Positions 17,704-26,317 of a DNA stretch of 64,000 bases are shown here, piece by piece. Within the stretch, counting starts at the first letter, position 1. Each line of letters opens with the position of its first letter. A program made the position numbers and the translations under genes. Source of the DNA: Paraburkholderia silvatlantica (GTDB lineage Bacteria > Pseudomonadota > Gammaproteobacteria > Burkholderiales > Burkholderiaceae); NCBI RefSeq assembly GCF_003096715.1, contig NZ_QEOL01000003.1, forward strand, positions 372,001 through 436,000. Reading direction: 5' to 3'. The notes below the pieces were generated by a model. It saw only the letters and a list, made by a program, of their open reading frames with translations, searched no databases and was not told where the DNA came from.

Positions 17704-18393
17704 ATGATGCTGACGCTCGCCAACGTATCGAAGCACTATGACGGCACCACGCCGCGCAACGTGCTGTGCGGCGTGAATCTCGAACTGCGCTCAGGTGAAT
17801 GCGTCGCAATCATGGGCGAATCGGGCGCCGGAAAGTCGACGCTGCTCAATCTCGCAGCTGGACTCGACCGGCCGGACGCGGGACACATCGTTTTCGACGG
17901 ACACGATCTCGGCACACTCGACGACGACGCGGCCACCCTGCAGCGCCGCCAGAAAATGGGCTTCGTGTTCCAGGCCTTCCATGTGCTGCCGAACCTCTCG
18001 GCGGCGCAAAACATCGCGCTGCCGCTGCTCCTGAACGGCATGCGGACGAAAGACGTGGCGGCGCGCGTGTCGTCCGTGCTGCACGCAGTCGGGCTCGGCG
18101 GGCGCGAGCGCGCGCTGCCGCGCGAATTGTCGGGCGGCGAGTTGCAGCGTGTGGCGATCGCGCGTGCGCTCGTGCATCAGCCGCGTCTCGTGCTGGCTGA
18201 CGAGCCCACCGGCAATCTCGATCACGACACGGCGATGCGTATCCTTGCGCTGCTGCGCGAGCTGGCGCAAAAGAACGGAGCGGGCGTGCTGCTCGCGACG
18301 CATTCGGGCGCCGTGGCGGCTGCCGCCGACCGCGTGCTGCGGCTCACGCCCGCCGGGCTCGAGCCGTACACGCCCGGCGCGGGCGGTGCGTAG
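17704..18393 (+). CDS. ABC transporter ATPase, LolD/MacB/AttE type
   Basis: ATP-binding subunit of about 229 residues. Walker A is GESGAGKST, the signature is LSGGE, Walker B is LVLADEPTGNLD and the switch His is in LLATHSG. The type is that of ABC systems working with FtsX-family permeases on lipids, lipoproteins or signals. A GTG 12 bases upstream is an alternative start; neither has a clear ribosome site. The permease gene follows after 3 bases and an AttH-like lipocalin gene after that, an order like AttEFGH. Confidence 0.92.
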   Translation: MMLTLANVSKHYDGTTPRNVLCGVNLELRSGECVAIMGESGAGKSTLLNLAAGLDRPDAGHIVFDGHDLGTLDDDAATLQRRQKMGFVFQAFHVLPNLSAAQNIALPLLLNGMRTKDVAARVSSVLHAVGLGGRERALPRELSGGELQRVAIARALVHQPRLVLADEPTGNLDHDTAMRILALLRELAQKNGAGVLLATHSGAVAAAADRVLRLTPAGLEPYTPGAGGA

Positions 18394-18396
18394 GCG

Positions 18397-21048
18397 ATGC
18401 GCTGGTTCGGCGCCGTGGGTTCCTCGCGCGACGCTGCTGCAGCGCGCGCATCGCGTTGCCTCGGCAAGCGCATGCCCGCTGGCGGCGTCGGCGCCGCGCT
18501 CATCGCCGGTGAAATGCGCGCACACCCGCTGCGCACGCTGATCGGCATTCTCGCGATCGCGGCGGGCGTCGCGATGGGCTACGCCGTGCAGTTGATCAAT
18601 CGCGCGGCGCTGGGCGAGCTGTCGGCCACCGTCAATTCGCTGATGGGCAACGCCGATATCGAACTGCGCGGTCCGCGCGCGGGCTTCGATGAAGCGCTGT
18701 ACCCGCGCATTGCCCGCCTGCCCGAGGTCGCCGCGGCCAGTCCTGTGGTCGAAGTCGATGCGCGCGTGGCCGGACGCGACGAGTCGTTGAAACTGCTCGG
18801 CGTCGATGTGTTTCGCGCAGGCTATGTCACGCCGAATCTGGTCGGGCGCGTGGCGCTGGCCGATAGCGCGAACGGCACGAACGGCACGAACGGCACGAAC
18901 GGCACGAAGGCCGCCACGCTCGATCTGCTCGACCCCGCCACCGTATTTCTCTCGCCCGCCGCGCTGAGCTGGCTCGCACTCAAGCCCGGCGATTCGCTCA
19001 CGGTGCAGGTCGGACTGGCTTCGGTCGCGCTGCGCGTCGCAGGTGTGTTGCCCGCCTCGGGCGATGCGGTGCGCGTCGGCGTGATGGACATCGGTGCCGC
19101 GCAATGGCGCTTGCAGCGGCTCGGCACGCTTGAGCGCATCGACATCAAGCTCAAGCCTGGCGTCGATGCCGAAGTGTTCGCGCATTCGCTCGCACCGCGC
19201 TTGCCCGCGGGGGTCGCCCCTGTCACGCCGGGCGACAACGCAAACCGTACCTCGATGCTCTCGCGTGCGTACCGCGCGAATCTCAACGTACTCGCACTCG
19301 TTGCGCTATTCACGGGGGCGTTTCTCGTCTTCACAATGCAGGCCCTTGCCGTGCTGAGACGCCGTGCGCAGTTTGCGCTGCTGCGCGCGATCGGCGTGAC
19401 ACAGCGCGGCGTGCTGTGGCTCGTCGTCTCGGAGGGCGCGATTCTCGGCGTGCTCGGCGCGGCAGCGGGTCTCGTCATCGGCTTCGCGTTCGCCGCGGCC
19501 GTGCTCCGCTATGCGGGCGGCGATCTGGGCGGCGGCTATTTCGAAGGGGTGCAGCCGCGCGTGCATTTCGATGCGATGCCCGCGGCGATATTTTTTGCGC
19601 TGGGGATGGCCGCGTCGGTGCTCGGCAGTCTCGCGCCGGCGCTCGAAGCCGCGAGGGCGCGGCCCGCGCGGGCGCTGAAGGCCGGCGACGAGGAAGCGCC
19701 GGCCGCCCGGCTGCGCACGAAGCGCGCGGTCACGGCGGCGCTGCTCGCGCTCGCCGCCGGGCTTGTCGCAGCGCTATTGCCGCCCGTGGCCGGCTTGCCG
19801 GTGTTCGGCTATCTTTCCATCGCGCTGTTGCTGCTGGGCGGCGTGCTGGCCATGCCGGCACTCGCGCGCGCCGTCTTCGCTGGGCTGCCGCGCTCGCATC
19901 ACGCCTTGCCGCAGCTCGTGCTGGCACAGCTCGCCAATGCCCCCGGCCGCGCGACGATCGGGCTCGCGGGCATCGTCACGAGCTTCAGCCTGATGGCGGC
20001 GATGGCGATCATGGTGTCGAGCTTTCGCATGGCAGTCGACGACTGGCTGCAGTTGCTGCTGCCCGCGCCGCTCTATCTGCGCGCTTCGCCGGGCGGCGAC
20101 AGCGCATTCCTGTCGCCGGGAGATCAGGCGGTCATTGCCGCCACGCCCGGTATTGCGCGCGCCGAGTTTCTTCGCGCGACGCAAATCTCGCTCGACGCTC
20201 GCCTGCCGCCCGTGAGCCTGCTCGCGCGGCCCATCGATGCGCATCACCCCGCCGCGCGCCTGCCGTTGACGACTGCGCCTCGCGTGCCGCAAGCCGGCGA
20301 GCCGCCGCCGGTGTGGATCAGCGAGGCGGCCGCCGATCTTTACAGGATGCACACAGGCCAGCGCATCACGCTGCCGCTGGCGGGACAGCGCCTCCCGTTC
20401 ACGGTGGCCGGCATCTGGCGCGATTATGCACGCCAGTTCGGGGCCATCGTGATCGATGCGAGCGACTATCGCCGGCTGACTCGCGACACACGCGTGACCG
20501 ATGCCGCCTTGTGGCTCGACGCTGGCGTTGCGCCGTCGCAGGCGATCGCACGTTTGCGCGAGCGTGTGCACGGCGGGCAGCGCCTCGAGTTCGCGCAGCC
20601 TGGCGAGATCCGCGCGGCGAGTCTGCATATCTTCGACCGCAGCTTCGCCGTGACGTATCTGCTGGAAGCGGTGGCGGTGATCATCGGACTGTTCGGCGTC
20701 GGCGCGAGCTTCGGGTCGCAGGCGCTCGCCCGCACGCGCGAGTTCGGCATGCTGCGGCATATCGGCGTGACGCGTCGGCAGATCGCGGCCATGCTCGCGA
20801 TGGAAGGCGCGCTCGTCGCGCTGCTCGGGGTGCTTGCCGGCTTGACGCTGGGCCTGGGTCTCGCGATGGTGCTCGTGCATGTCGTCAACCCGCAGTCGTT
20901 TCATTGGACGATGAGCTTGCATATGCCGTGGGGGTTGCTGGCCGCGCTGGCCTCGGCGGTCGTCGTGGCCGCCGCGCTCACGGCGCTCCTGAGTTCGCGC
21001 GCGGCGATGTCGGTCGATGCGGTGCGCGCCGTGCGCGACGACTGGTGA
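18397..21048 (+). CDS. ABC transporter permease, FtsX/MacB-type, two-module
   Basis: An 883-residue inner-membrane permease with a TM helix near residue 50, a large periplasmic domain, a three-helix block at about 285-420, further helices near 440-490 and 525-545, a second periplasmic domain and a final three-helix block. This is the duplicated FtsX architecture seen in YbbP-like and AttF/AttG-like permeases, here in one chain. A run of four Asn-Gly-Thr repeats begins at residue 159 in the first periplasmic domain. The gene is 3 bases after the ATPase and 4 bases before the lipocalin gene. Substrate unknown; lipids or hydrophobic small molecules are likely for the family. Confidence 0.92.
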   Translation: MRWFGAVGSSRDAAAARASRCLGKRMPAGGVGAALIAGEMRAHPLRTLIGILAIAAGVAMGYAVQLINRAALGELSATVNSLMGNADIELRGPRAGFDEALYPRIARLPEVAAASPVVEVDARVAGRDESLKLLGVDVFRAGYVTPNLVGRVALADSANGTNGTNGTNGTKAATLDLLDPATVFLSPAALSWLALKPGDSLTVQVGLASVALRVAGVLPASGDAVRVGVMDIGAAQWRLQRLGTLERIDIKLKPGVDAEVFAHSLAPRLPAGVAPVTPGDNANRTSMLSRAYRANLNVLALVALFTGAFLVFTMQALAVLRRRAQFALLRAIGVTQRGVLWLVVSEGAILGVLGAAAGLVIGFAFAAAVLRYAGGDLGGGYFEGVQPRVHFDAMPAAIFFALGMAASVLGSLAPALEAARARPARALKAGDEEAPAARLRTKRAVTAALLALAAGLVAALLPPVAGLPVFGYLSIALLLLGGVLAMPALARAVFAGLPRSHHALPQLVLAQLANAPGRATIGLAGIVTSFSLMAAMAIMVSSFRMAVDDWLQLLLPAPLYLRASPGGDSAFLSPGDQAVIAATPGIARAEFLRATQISLDARLPPVSLLARPIDAHHPAARLPLTTAPRVPQAGEPPPVWISEAAADLYRMHTGQRITLPLAGQRLPFTVAGIWRDYARQFGAIVIDASDYRRLTRDTRVTDAALWLDAGVAPSQAIARLRERVHGGQRLEFAQPGEIRAASLHIFDRSFAVTYLLEAVAVIIGLFGVGASFGSQALARTREFGMLRHIGVTRRQIAAMLAMEGALVALLGVLAGLTLGLGLAMVLVHVVNPQSFHWTMSLHMPWGLLAALASAVVVAAALTALLSSRAAMSVDAVRAVRDDW
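18871..18906 (+). repeat. Four tandem 9-bp repeats inside the permease gene
   Basis: AACGGCACG occurs four times in a row without mismatch and encodes Asn-Gly-Thr each time. Copy changes would keep the reading frame and vary the length of a periplasmic loop. Confidence 0.9.
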
Positions 21049-21052
21049 CGCC

Positions 21053-22216
21053 GTGAGACGACGCACGTTCCTGCACAGGTTCCTGTCATGGCCGCTCGCG
21101 GCGCTGCCGCCATGCGCAGTATGGGCGCGCATGCCGGACTACCCGGCCGTGACGAGCGGACAGCCGCTCGTGTTTCCGCGCGACTATGGCGCGCATTCGC
21201 GCTATCGCACCGAATGGTGGTACGTGACCGGCTGGCTGCAAACGGATGCCGACGCCGCCGCGGATGCCGATGCCTCGCTGGGCTTCGAAGCGACCTTCTT
21301 CCGCTCGCGCCCCGCGCTAGACGACGCGAACCCGAGCCGCTTCGCGCCGGATCAGCTACTGTTTGCCAACGTGGCGCTGAGCGATCCGCACGCGGGCAGG
21401 CTGCAGCACGATCAGCGCATTGCGCGCCGCGGCTTCGGTCTTGCCGATGCAAGCGAGACGGACACGGCAGTCCACATCGACGACTGGTCGCTCGTGCGCA
21501 ACGCGGACGGCGGCTACCGCCTGGACGTCGCCACGCCCGGTTTTGCGTTCGCCTTCACATTGGCGCCGACGCAGCCGGTGCTCGTCAACGGCGCAGGCGG
21601 GTATAGCCGTAAAGGTCCGCTGCCGGACGAAGCGAGCTACTACTACAGCGTACCGTGGCTGCATGTCGACGGCGTGCTCAAGCGCGGTGACGATCCGGCC
21701 AGCCATGCCCAGCACGTGCGAGGGCAGGCGTGGCTCGATCACGAATGGTCGTCGGCGCCGCTCGCTGATGAAGCGGTCGGCTGGGACTGGATCGGCATCA
21801 ACTTCGATGACGGCGGCGCGCTCATGGCCTTGCAGATTCGCGACAGGGCCGGCCGCAAGTTCTGGGCAGGCGGCACGCTGCGCGCCGCCGATGGAAGCAC
21901 ACATACGCTTTCGCCCGAGAGCATTCGCTTCACGCCGCTGCGCCAGTGGCGTTCGCCGCATACCGGCGCACAGTATCCGGTGGCGATGCGCGTCGATGCG
22001 CGGGACATCCATCTGACGCTGGTGCCGCTCATGGACGATCAGGAGTTCGACAGCCGTGCCAGCACCGGCGCGGTGTATTGGGAGGGCGCGGTGACGGCGT
22101 TTGCCGCGGACGCGGCGGGCACGGGCACGGCAAATACCGCTGCGAAACCCGCAGGAAAACCGCTAGGACGCGGCTATCTCGAACTCACGGGCTATGTTCA
22201 GCGTCTCCGGCTCTAG
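21053..22216 (+). CDS. AttH-like lipocalin (carotenoid 1,2-hydratase family), exported
   Basis: A 387-residue protein with a twin-arginine-like N-terminus (RRRTFLHRFLSWPLAALPP), so export to the periplasm is inferred. The body shows AttH/CrtC-type strings: YRTEWWYVTGWL, GFEATFFRSR, AWLDHEWSSAPL and GWDWIGINF. The GTG start lies 4 bases after the permease stop, implying translational coupling. The set ATPase-permease-AttH resembles the Agrobacterium AttEFGH group. The lipocalin probably binds the hydrophobic compound handled by the transporter; true carotenoid hydratase activity is unlikely without carotenoid genes nearby. Confidence 0.88.
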   Translation: MRRRTFLHRFLSWPLAALPPCAVWARMPDYPAVTSGQPLVFPRDYGAHSRYRTEWWYVTGWLQTDADAAADADASLGFEATFFRSRPALDDANPSRFAPDQLLFANVALSDPHAGRLQHDQRIARRGFGLADASETDTAVHIDDWSLVRNADGGYRLDVATPGFAFAFTLAPTQPVLVNGAGGYSRKGPLPDEASYYYSVPWLHVDGVLKRGDDPASHAQHVRGQAWLDHEWSSAPLADEAVGWDWIGINFDDGGALMALQIRDRAGRKFWAGGTLRAADGSTHTLSPESIRFTPLRQWRSPHTGAQYPVAMRVDARDIHLTLVPLMDDQEFDSRASTGAVYWEGAVTAFAADAAGTGTANTAAKPAGKPLGRGYLELTGYVQRLRL

Positions 22217-22218
22217 AC

Positions 22219-22245
22219 GGGCCTGTTAATAGCGTGAGCAGGCCC
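22219..22245. terminator. Hairpin between convergent genes
   Basis: GGGCCTG (22219-22225) pairs perfectly with CAGGCCC (22239-22245) across a 13-base loop, just after the lipocalin stop and before the end of the opposing GNAT gene. There is no good T-run, so termination strength is uncertain. Confidence 0.4.
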
Positions 22246-22253
22246 TTGCGCTA

Positions 22254-23114
22254 TCACCCCAGCTCGAACGACGTCACGCCGAACACGCGATCGATCGCAA
22301 TTGCGGGCGCGTTTTTCGTGTACATCCGGGCGGTTTCGAAAGCACTCGTCATACCGTGCCGCTGTGCCAGCGCGACGGCCGCGGGGTTCGTTTCCGGCAC
22401 GTCGAGCACGATGACCTCGCCGGGCATGCTCGCCGCCAGCGCGCGAAAGAGGCCCGTGGCAACGCCCGCATCGTCGGCGAAGAGCGGGCCGATCTTGCAG
22501 CCCGTCTCGCAGCGACGCACGACGCCGTAACCGACGACGCGGCCCGCGTCGACCGTAGCGAGCGCAACGGCATCCGGCTGCGAGATCCAGGCGCGGAGGA
22601 AACGCTCGCGCGCCGCGGGAAAACAGGCGCGATCATAGGCAAGCAACTGCTCGAACGGCACGTCCGCGGCTGCCGCCGCACACGCGCACCCGATGCCGCT
22701 CACGTGTCCCTGATGGCGGATGTTGCGGTACGCAAGCTGGAATCCGGACTTCCCGTAGTTCGCCTGCTGGGCGACGACACCGTCGAGACCGATGTTACGG
22801 TCTCCCAGGTAGCGCATGCCGTGCCGCCAGATTCGCATGCCGAAGCCTTTGCCGCGAAATCCGGGTTTCACGATGTAGAGACCGATGAAGCCAAAGCTGT
22901 CGTCGTAGGCGACGGCGCAGAGGCACGCGACCGGCTCGCCGTGCCAAATGCCGACGAAGAAACCGTCCGGGTCCGTCGCCCTGAAACAGCGCGCGTCGTG
23001 CCACCCGGGGTTCCAGCCCTTGGCAGCCGCCCATTCGACCGACATGGCCACCTCGTCGGCCGACATGGTGCGCACGATGAAGTCGTCGGTTTGCTCCATG
23101 CCTTCGCCGGTCAT
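22254..23114 (-). CDS. GNAT N-acetyltransferase, two-domain
   Basis: A 286-residue acyl-CoA-dependent acyltransferase. The N-terminal GNAT domain has the acetyl-CoA loop VKPGFRGKGFGMRIW near residue 80. The C-terminal half (from about 150, QLLAYDRACFPAARERFL) matches the second GNAT-like domain often fused in YitH-type proteins. Its ATG overlaps the OsmC gene stop as ATGA, so translation is coupled. Acceptor unknown; the OsmC partner hints at stress physiology. Confidence 0.88.
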   Translation of the reverse strand: MTGEGMEQTDDFIVRTMSADEVAMSVEWAAAKGWNPGWHDARCFRATDPDGFFVGIWHGEPVACLCAVAYDDSFGFIGLYIVKPGFRGKGFGMRIWRHGMRYLGDRNIGLDGVVAQQANYGKSGFQLAYRNIRHQGHVSGIGCACAAAAADVPFEQLLAYDRACFPAARERFLRAWISQPDAVALATVDAGRVVGYGVVRRCETGCKIGPLFADDAGVATGLFRALAASMPGEVIVLDVPETNPAAVALAQRHGMTSAFETARMYTKNAPAIAIDRVFGVTSFELG

Positions 23115-23518
23115 GCAATGCGCAACGTCGTGTCGATGCGCGTGCCGCGCTTGATGAAGAGCGTGACTGGCGTCTTTTCGCAGATTTCGGCAAGGCGCGC
23201 GCGCTGCGCTTCTTCAAGCGGCCCGTCGACTGCGACGCCGCGGCGGATGTACTGGGTCCCGTCGTGATCCGCATGCAGGCTGACCTCGACGGCAATTTCG
23301 GCGGCTGGCCAGGTCTTGCGCTGCATGTACATGCGCAGCGTCGCGGCCGTGCACGCGGCAAGCCCGGACAACACGAACGCGAATGGCGCGGGGCCGCGGT
23401 CCTGGCCGCCTTCGTGCGGGCCTTCGTCGCCGGTCAGCGGGTGGCGGCCAGCCTCGATGGCGACGACGTAGTTGGGCGCGTCGGCGGCAAGGCGAGCCGT
23501 AGCGGAAGCGAGCGGCAT
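23111..23518 (-). CDS. OsmC-family peroxidase-like protein
   Basis: A 135-residue protein of the OsmC/YhfA fold. It contains FVLSGLAACTAATLRMYMQR with the conserved reactive Cys in AAC, then a second half ending TPVTLFIKRGTRIDTTL. OsmC/Ohr proteins reduce organic hydroperoxides with two cysteines; the second resolving Cys may be the one in RLAEICEKTPV. GAGGAG precedes the ATG. It overlaps the following GNAT gene by 4 bases. Confidence 0.88.
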   Translation of the reverse strand: MPLASATARLAADAPNYVVAIEAGRHPLTGDEGPHEGGQDRGPAPFAFVLSGLAACTAATLRMYMQRKTWPAAEIAVEVSLHADHDGTQYIRRGVAVDGPLEEAQRARLAEICEKTPVTLFIKRGTRIDTTLRIA

Positions 23519-23583
23519 GGGCAACTCCTCGGAGTGGTGCGATCTCGCGCGAGATCCGTTATGGGACGATCGGCCAGCATAGC

Positions 23584-24189
23584 TTACTCGACCGGTTTCC
23601 ATGGCCAGCCCGTCCTCATCGCGGATGACCGAGACATTGTGCCGTTTTCGCCGTCACGATCGTTCACCGGTGTCGAGGCGCGGGCCGTCTTGTCGAGGTC
23701 GAGTCCGAACCAGCCGACCTTCTGCCTGACGTAGGCGGCGTATGATGCCCAACCTTGCGGATCGTCCGCGAAGAGTTCGCGCTGCACCGTCGAGGCAAGC
23801 CCGATGCGATCGAGTTCGGGTTCCAGTAGCGCCCTTGGCCAGCTCGCATAGGCGCTTACGGCCCGTTCAAGAAAATCTCTCGCACGCATGCGAGGCGACA
23901 TCTGCTGCAGAAAGGGCAATGCCTGCAGGAAGGGCTCGCGCGACGCAAGATGCGCAATGGGCGAAAAGGGATGAGTCGCGCCGACGTTGCGCATCGCCTC
24001 CAGAACCTCTCCAAGGTGCAGCAAAAGTTCGCGTCGGTCGAATCGGTCGTCCACAATACGTTCCAGGTCGTGTTCCCCGGCGGCGGTGTGCGGCCGCGCG
24101 CCAGGAAGAGAATGATGAGGGTAATACCGGTGCGTTTCGGCAAGCCCTCGGCTCGCCGCGCACGAGAAGTTTACCGACTCATCGTGCAC
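23584..24189 (-). CDS. Unknown protein, up to 201 residues
   Basis: Not recognised. Residues about 38-150 read like a real folded protein, rich in helices (LLLHLGEVLEAMRNVGATH, RMRARDFLERAVSAYASWP, QGWASYAAYVRQKVGWFG). The N-terminal 35 residues and the tail after about 165 are less convincing. The longest frame begins at a GTG without a clear ribosome site; an internal ATG at 23994 is possible. It is upstream of the OsmC-GNAT pair on the same strand. Confidence 0.5.
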   Translation of the reverse strand: MHDESVNFSCAASRGLAETHRYYPHHSLPGARPHTAAGEHDLERIVDDRFDRRELLLHLGEVLEAMRNVGATHPFSPIAHLASREPFLQALPFLQQMSPRMRARDFLERAVSAYASWPRALLEPELDRIGLASTVQRELFADDPQGWASYAAYVRQKVGWFGLDLDKTARASTPVNDRDGENGTMSRSSAMRTGWPWKPVE

Positions 24190-24235
24190 AGAACGTTTCG
24201 AGTTGTATCAGGGGACAGAGAGCCTGTCCCTCAAG

Positions 24236-24454
24236 TCAGTGCTTGTGCACTTTCTCCAGTCCGTCGGCGGGTTGCACCGTGTGCTGACCGGACTTCTCGC
24301 TTTCGACCTCGTAGTACGGGTCGTCCTTCGACGCGGCGACAGTGTGACCGTCCAGTTCCGTATCCCTGATGATCCGGCGGACGACGGTGCCCGTCGTCAT
24401 GCCCTGCGGAGTGTTCCACGTGACGCGATCGCCTGTTTTGAGTCGATGGGACAT
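24236..24454 (-). CDS. DUF2945 / hypervirulence-associated TUDOR-type small protein
   Basis: A 72-residue basic protein. It starts with GDRVTWNTPQGMTTGTVVRR and continues with a short beta-rich TUDOR-like pattern ending HTVQPADGLEKV, matching the DUF2945 group as I know it. No signal peptide. Role unknown; homologues are widespread small cytoplasmic proteins. It lies just downstream of the aceA terminator on the same strand. Confidence 0.8.
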   Translation of the reverse strand: MSHRLKTGDRVTWNTPQGMTTGTVVRRIIRDTELDGHTVAASKDDPYYEVESEKSGQHTVQPADGLEKVHKH

Positions 24455-24539
24455 GATTGTGCGCTCCGGTGGTTGAATCTCCGTCCGCGCCGCATTCCTC
24501 GTTCCTGCGGCAGGGCCGGCGAGCGGTCCCGAGGGACGA

Positions 24540-24572
24540 AAAAAAACGCCAACCCCGAGGGGTTGGCGTTTT
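24540..24572 (-). terminator. Strong intrinsic terminator of aceA
   Basis: AAAACGCCAACCCC (24543-24556) and GGGGTTGGCGTTTT (24559-24572) are perfect complements. On the minus strand the stem is followed by a run of eight T. It lies 20 bases after the aceA stop, and the stem is A/T-rimmed on both sides, so it may also stop opposing transcription. Confidence 0.92.
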
Positions 24573-24591
24573 ACGTGGGGAACGGCGGGTA

Positions 24592-26172
24592 TCAGAACTG
24601 ATTCATGGTGTTGTCCTTACCCGCCGCCTTCAGCGCCGCTTCGCCGCTGAAATACTCCTTGTGGTCGTCGCCGATGTCCGAGCCCGACATGTTCTGGTGC
24701 TTGACGCAGGCGATGCCTTGACGGATTTCCTTGCGCTGCACGCCAGCCACGTAACCCAGCATGCCCTGGTCGCCGAAGTATTCCCTGGCCAGGTTGTCGG
24801 TCGACAGCGCGGCGGTGTGGTAGGTCGGCAGCGTAATCAGGTGATGGAAGATACCGGCTTCGCGCGACGCGTCGGCCTGGAAGGTGCGGATCTTTTCGTC
24901 GGCGGCCTTCGCCAGTTCGCTCTCGTCGTATTCCACGCTCATCAACTGGGCGCGGTCGTATGCCGACACGTCCTTGCCCGCGGCCTTCATCGCGTCATAC
25001 GCCTGCTGGCGGAAGTTCAGCGTCCAGTTGAACGACGGGCTGTTGTTGTACACCAGCTTGGCGTTCGGGATGACCTTGCGAATTTCGTTGACCATGCCGC
25101 CGATCTGGCCGATGTGCGGCTTTTCGGTTTCGATCCACAGCAGGTCGGCGCCGTTTTGCAGGGCGGTGATGCAATCCAGAACGCAGCGCGCTTCGCCCGT
25201 GCCGGCGCGGAACTGGAACAGGTTGCTCGGCAGGCGCTTCGGACGCAGCAGCTTGCCGTCGCGCTTGATGACGACGTCGCCGTTGCCCAGCTGGTCGGCC
25301 GGCAGTTCCTCGCAATCGAGGAACGAATTGTATTGGTCGCCCAGGTCGCCCGGCGTCCTGGTCACGGCGATCTGCTTGGTCAGGCCGGCGCCGAGCGAGT
25401 CGGTGCGCGCGACGATGATGCCGTCGTCCACGCCCAGTTCGAGGAAGGCGTAGCGGATCGCGCGGATCTTGGCGAGGAAGTCCTCGTGCGGCACGGTGAC
25501 CTTGCCGTCCTGGTGGCCGCACTGCTTCTCGTCGGACACCTGGTTTTCGATCTGGATGCAGCATGCGCCCGCTTCGATGAACTGCCTCGCCAGCAGGTAA
25601 GTCGCTTCGGCGTTGCCGAAACCCGCATCGATGTCGGCGATGATCGGCACGACGTGGGTGACGTGGTTGTCGATCTTTTCCTGGATGGCGGCCCTGGCAG
25701 CGCCTTCAGCCGCGTCCAGCTGGCGGAACAGGCCGCCCAGTTCACGGGCGTCGGCCTGGCGCAGGAAGGTGTACAGCTCGCGGATCAGCGCGCTGACGGA
25801 GGTCTTTTCGTGCATCGACTGGTCCGGCAGCGGGCCGAACTCGGAGCGCAGCGCGGCCACCATCCAGCCGGACAGATAAAGGTAGCGGCGCTCGGTGCTG
25901 TTGAAGTGCTTCTTGATGGAGATCATCTTCTGCTGGCCAATGAAGCCGTGCCAGCAGCCCAGCGACTGCGTGTACTTCGACGGATCGGCATCGTAGGCGG
26001 CCATGTCGGCGCGCATGATCTTCGCCGTGTACTTCGCGATGTCCAGGCCCGTTTTGAACTTGTTCTGGGCCCGCATGCGTGCGGCGTATTCGGGATTGAT
26101 GGCATTCCAGGCGCTGCCTTGTTTCTCCTTCAAACCAGCCACTGCCTTGATGTCGTCTTGATATTGAGTCAT
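24592..26172 (-). CDS. aceA: Isocitrate lyase
   Basis: Cleaves isocitrate to glyoxylate and succinate, the first step of the glyoxylate shunt needed for growth on acetate, fatty acids or C2 units. At 526 residues it belongs to the longer isocitrate-lyase subgroup with KQCGH (catalytic Cys218) instead of KKCGH. Metal and substrate segments ADIDAGFGNAEATY and NNSPSFNW are present. The start MTQYQDDIKAVAGLKEKQG has GAGGAA upstream. It stands alone between a strong terminator and a 580-base gap with a candidate operator. It fits metabolically with the acetoacetate/3-hydroxybutyrate genes at 2.3-5.2 kb. Confidence 0.97.
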   Translation of the reverse strand: MTQYQDDIKAVAGLKEKQGSAWNAINPEYAARMRAQNKFKTGLDIAKYTAKIMRADMAAYDADPSKYTQSLGCWHGFIGQQKMISIKKHFNSTERRYLYLSGWMVAALRSEFGPLPDQSMHEKTSVSALIRELYTFLRQADARELGGLFRQLDAAEGAARAAIQEKIDNHVTHVVPIIADIDAGFGNAEATYLLARQFIEAGACCIQIENQVSDEKQCGHQDGKVTVPHEDFLAKIRAIRYAFLELGVDDGIIVARTDSLGAGLTKQIAVTRTPGDLGDQYNSFLDCEELPADQLGNGDVVIKRDGKLLRPKRLPSNLFQFRAGTGEARCVLDCITALQNGADLLWIETEKPHIGQIGGMVNEIRKVIPNAKLVYNNSPSFNWTLNFRQQAYDAMKAAGKDVSAYDRAQLMSVEYDESELAKAADEKIRTFQADASREAGIFHHLITLPTYHTAALSTDNLAREYFGDQGMLGYVAGVQRKEIRQGIACVKHQNMSGSDIGDDHKEYFSGEAALKAAGKDNTMNQF

Positions 26173-26253
26173 GTCTATTTCCTCAGAGCAAAGCGCGATT
26201 GAATGAATGGTTCAGCGTGCCGCTACGTATGTCGAAGCGAACTGCATGACTCA

Positions 26254-26284
26254 ATTGTAGGGTCTTCCTGATGCGCCGCAGCAA
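26254..26284 (-). promoter_or_regulatory. Candidate aceA promoter
   Basis: On the minus strand TTGCTG (26279-26284) and TACAAT (26254-26259) are 19 bases apart, a long spacer but with a good -10. The transcript would begin about 75 bases before the aceA ATG. A perfect 14-bp palindrome lies directly upstream. Confidence 0.4.
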
Positions 26285-26285
26285 A

Positions 26286-26299
26286 GTCTTATATAAGAC
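26286..26299. promoter_or_regulatory. Perfect palindrome upstream of aceA, candidate operator
   Basis: GTCTTATATAAGAC is a perfect 14-bp inverted repeat in an AT-rich patch about 115 bases before the aceA ATG. Its form (TCTTATATAAGA core) is of the kind bound by dimeric GntR-family regulators. It sits just upstream of the proposed -35, a position suited to activation or to hindering polymerase. Confidence 0.5.
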
Positions 26300-26317
26300 A
26301 TATGACTTATTTATTCG

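Noticed and set aside
24457..26202. 581-codon plus-strand frame opposite aceA
   Set aside because: Antisense to isocitrate lyase; rich in Val, Arg and Asp as expected for the reverse of a coding frame, with no motif.
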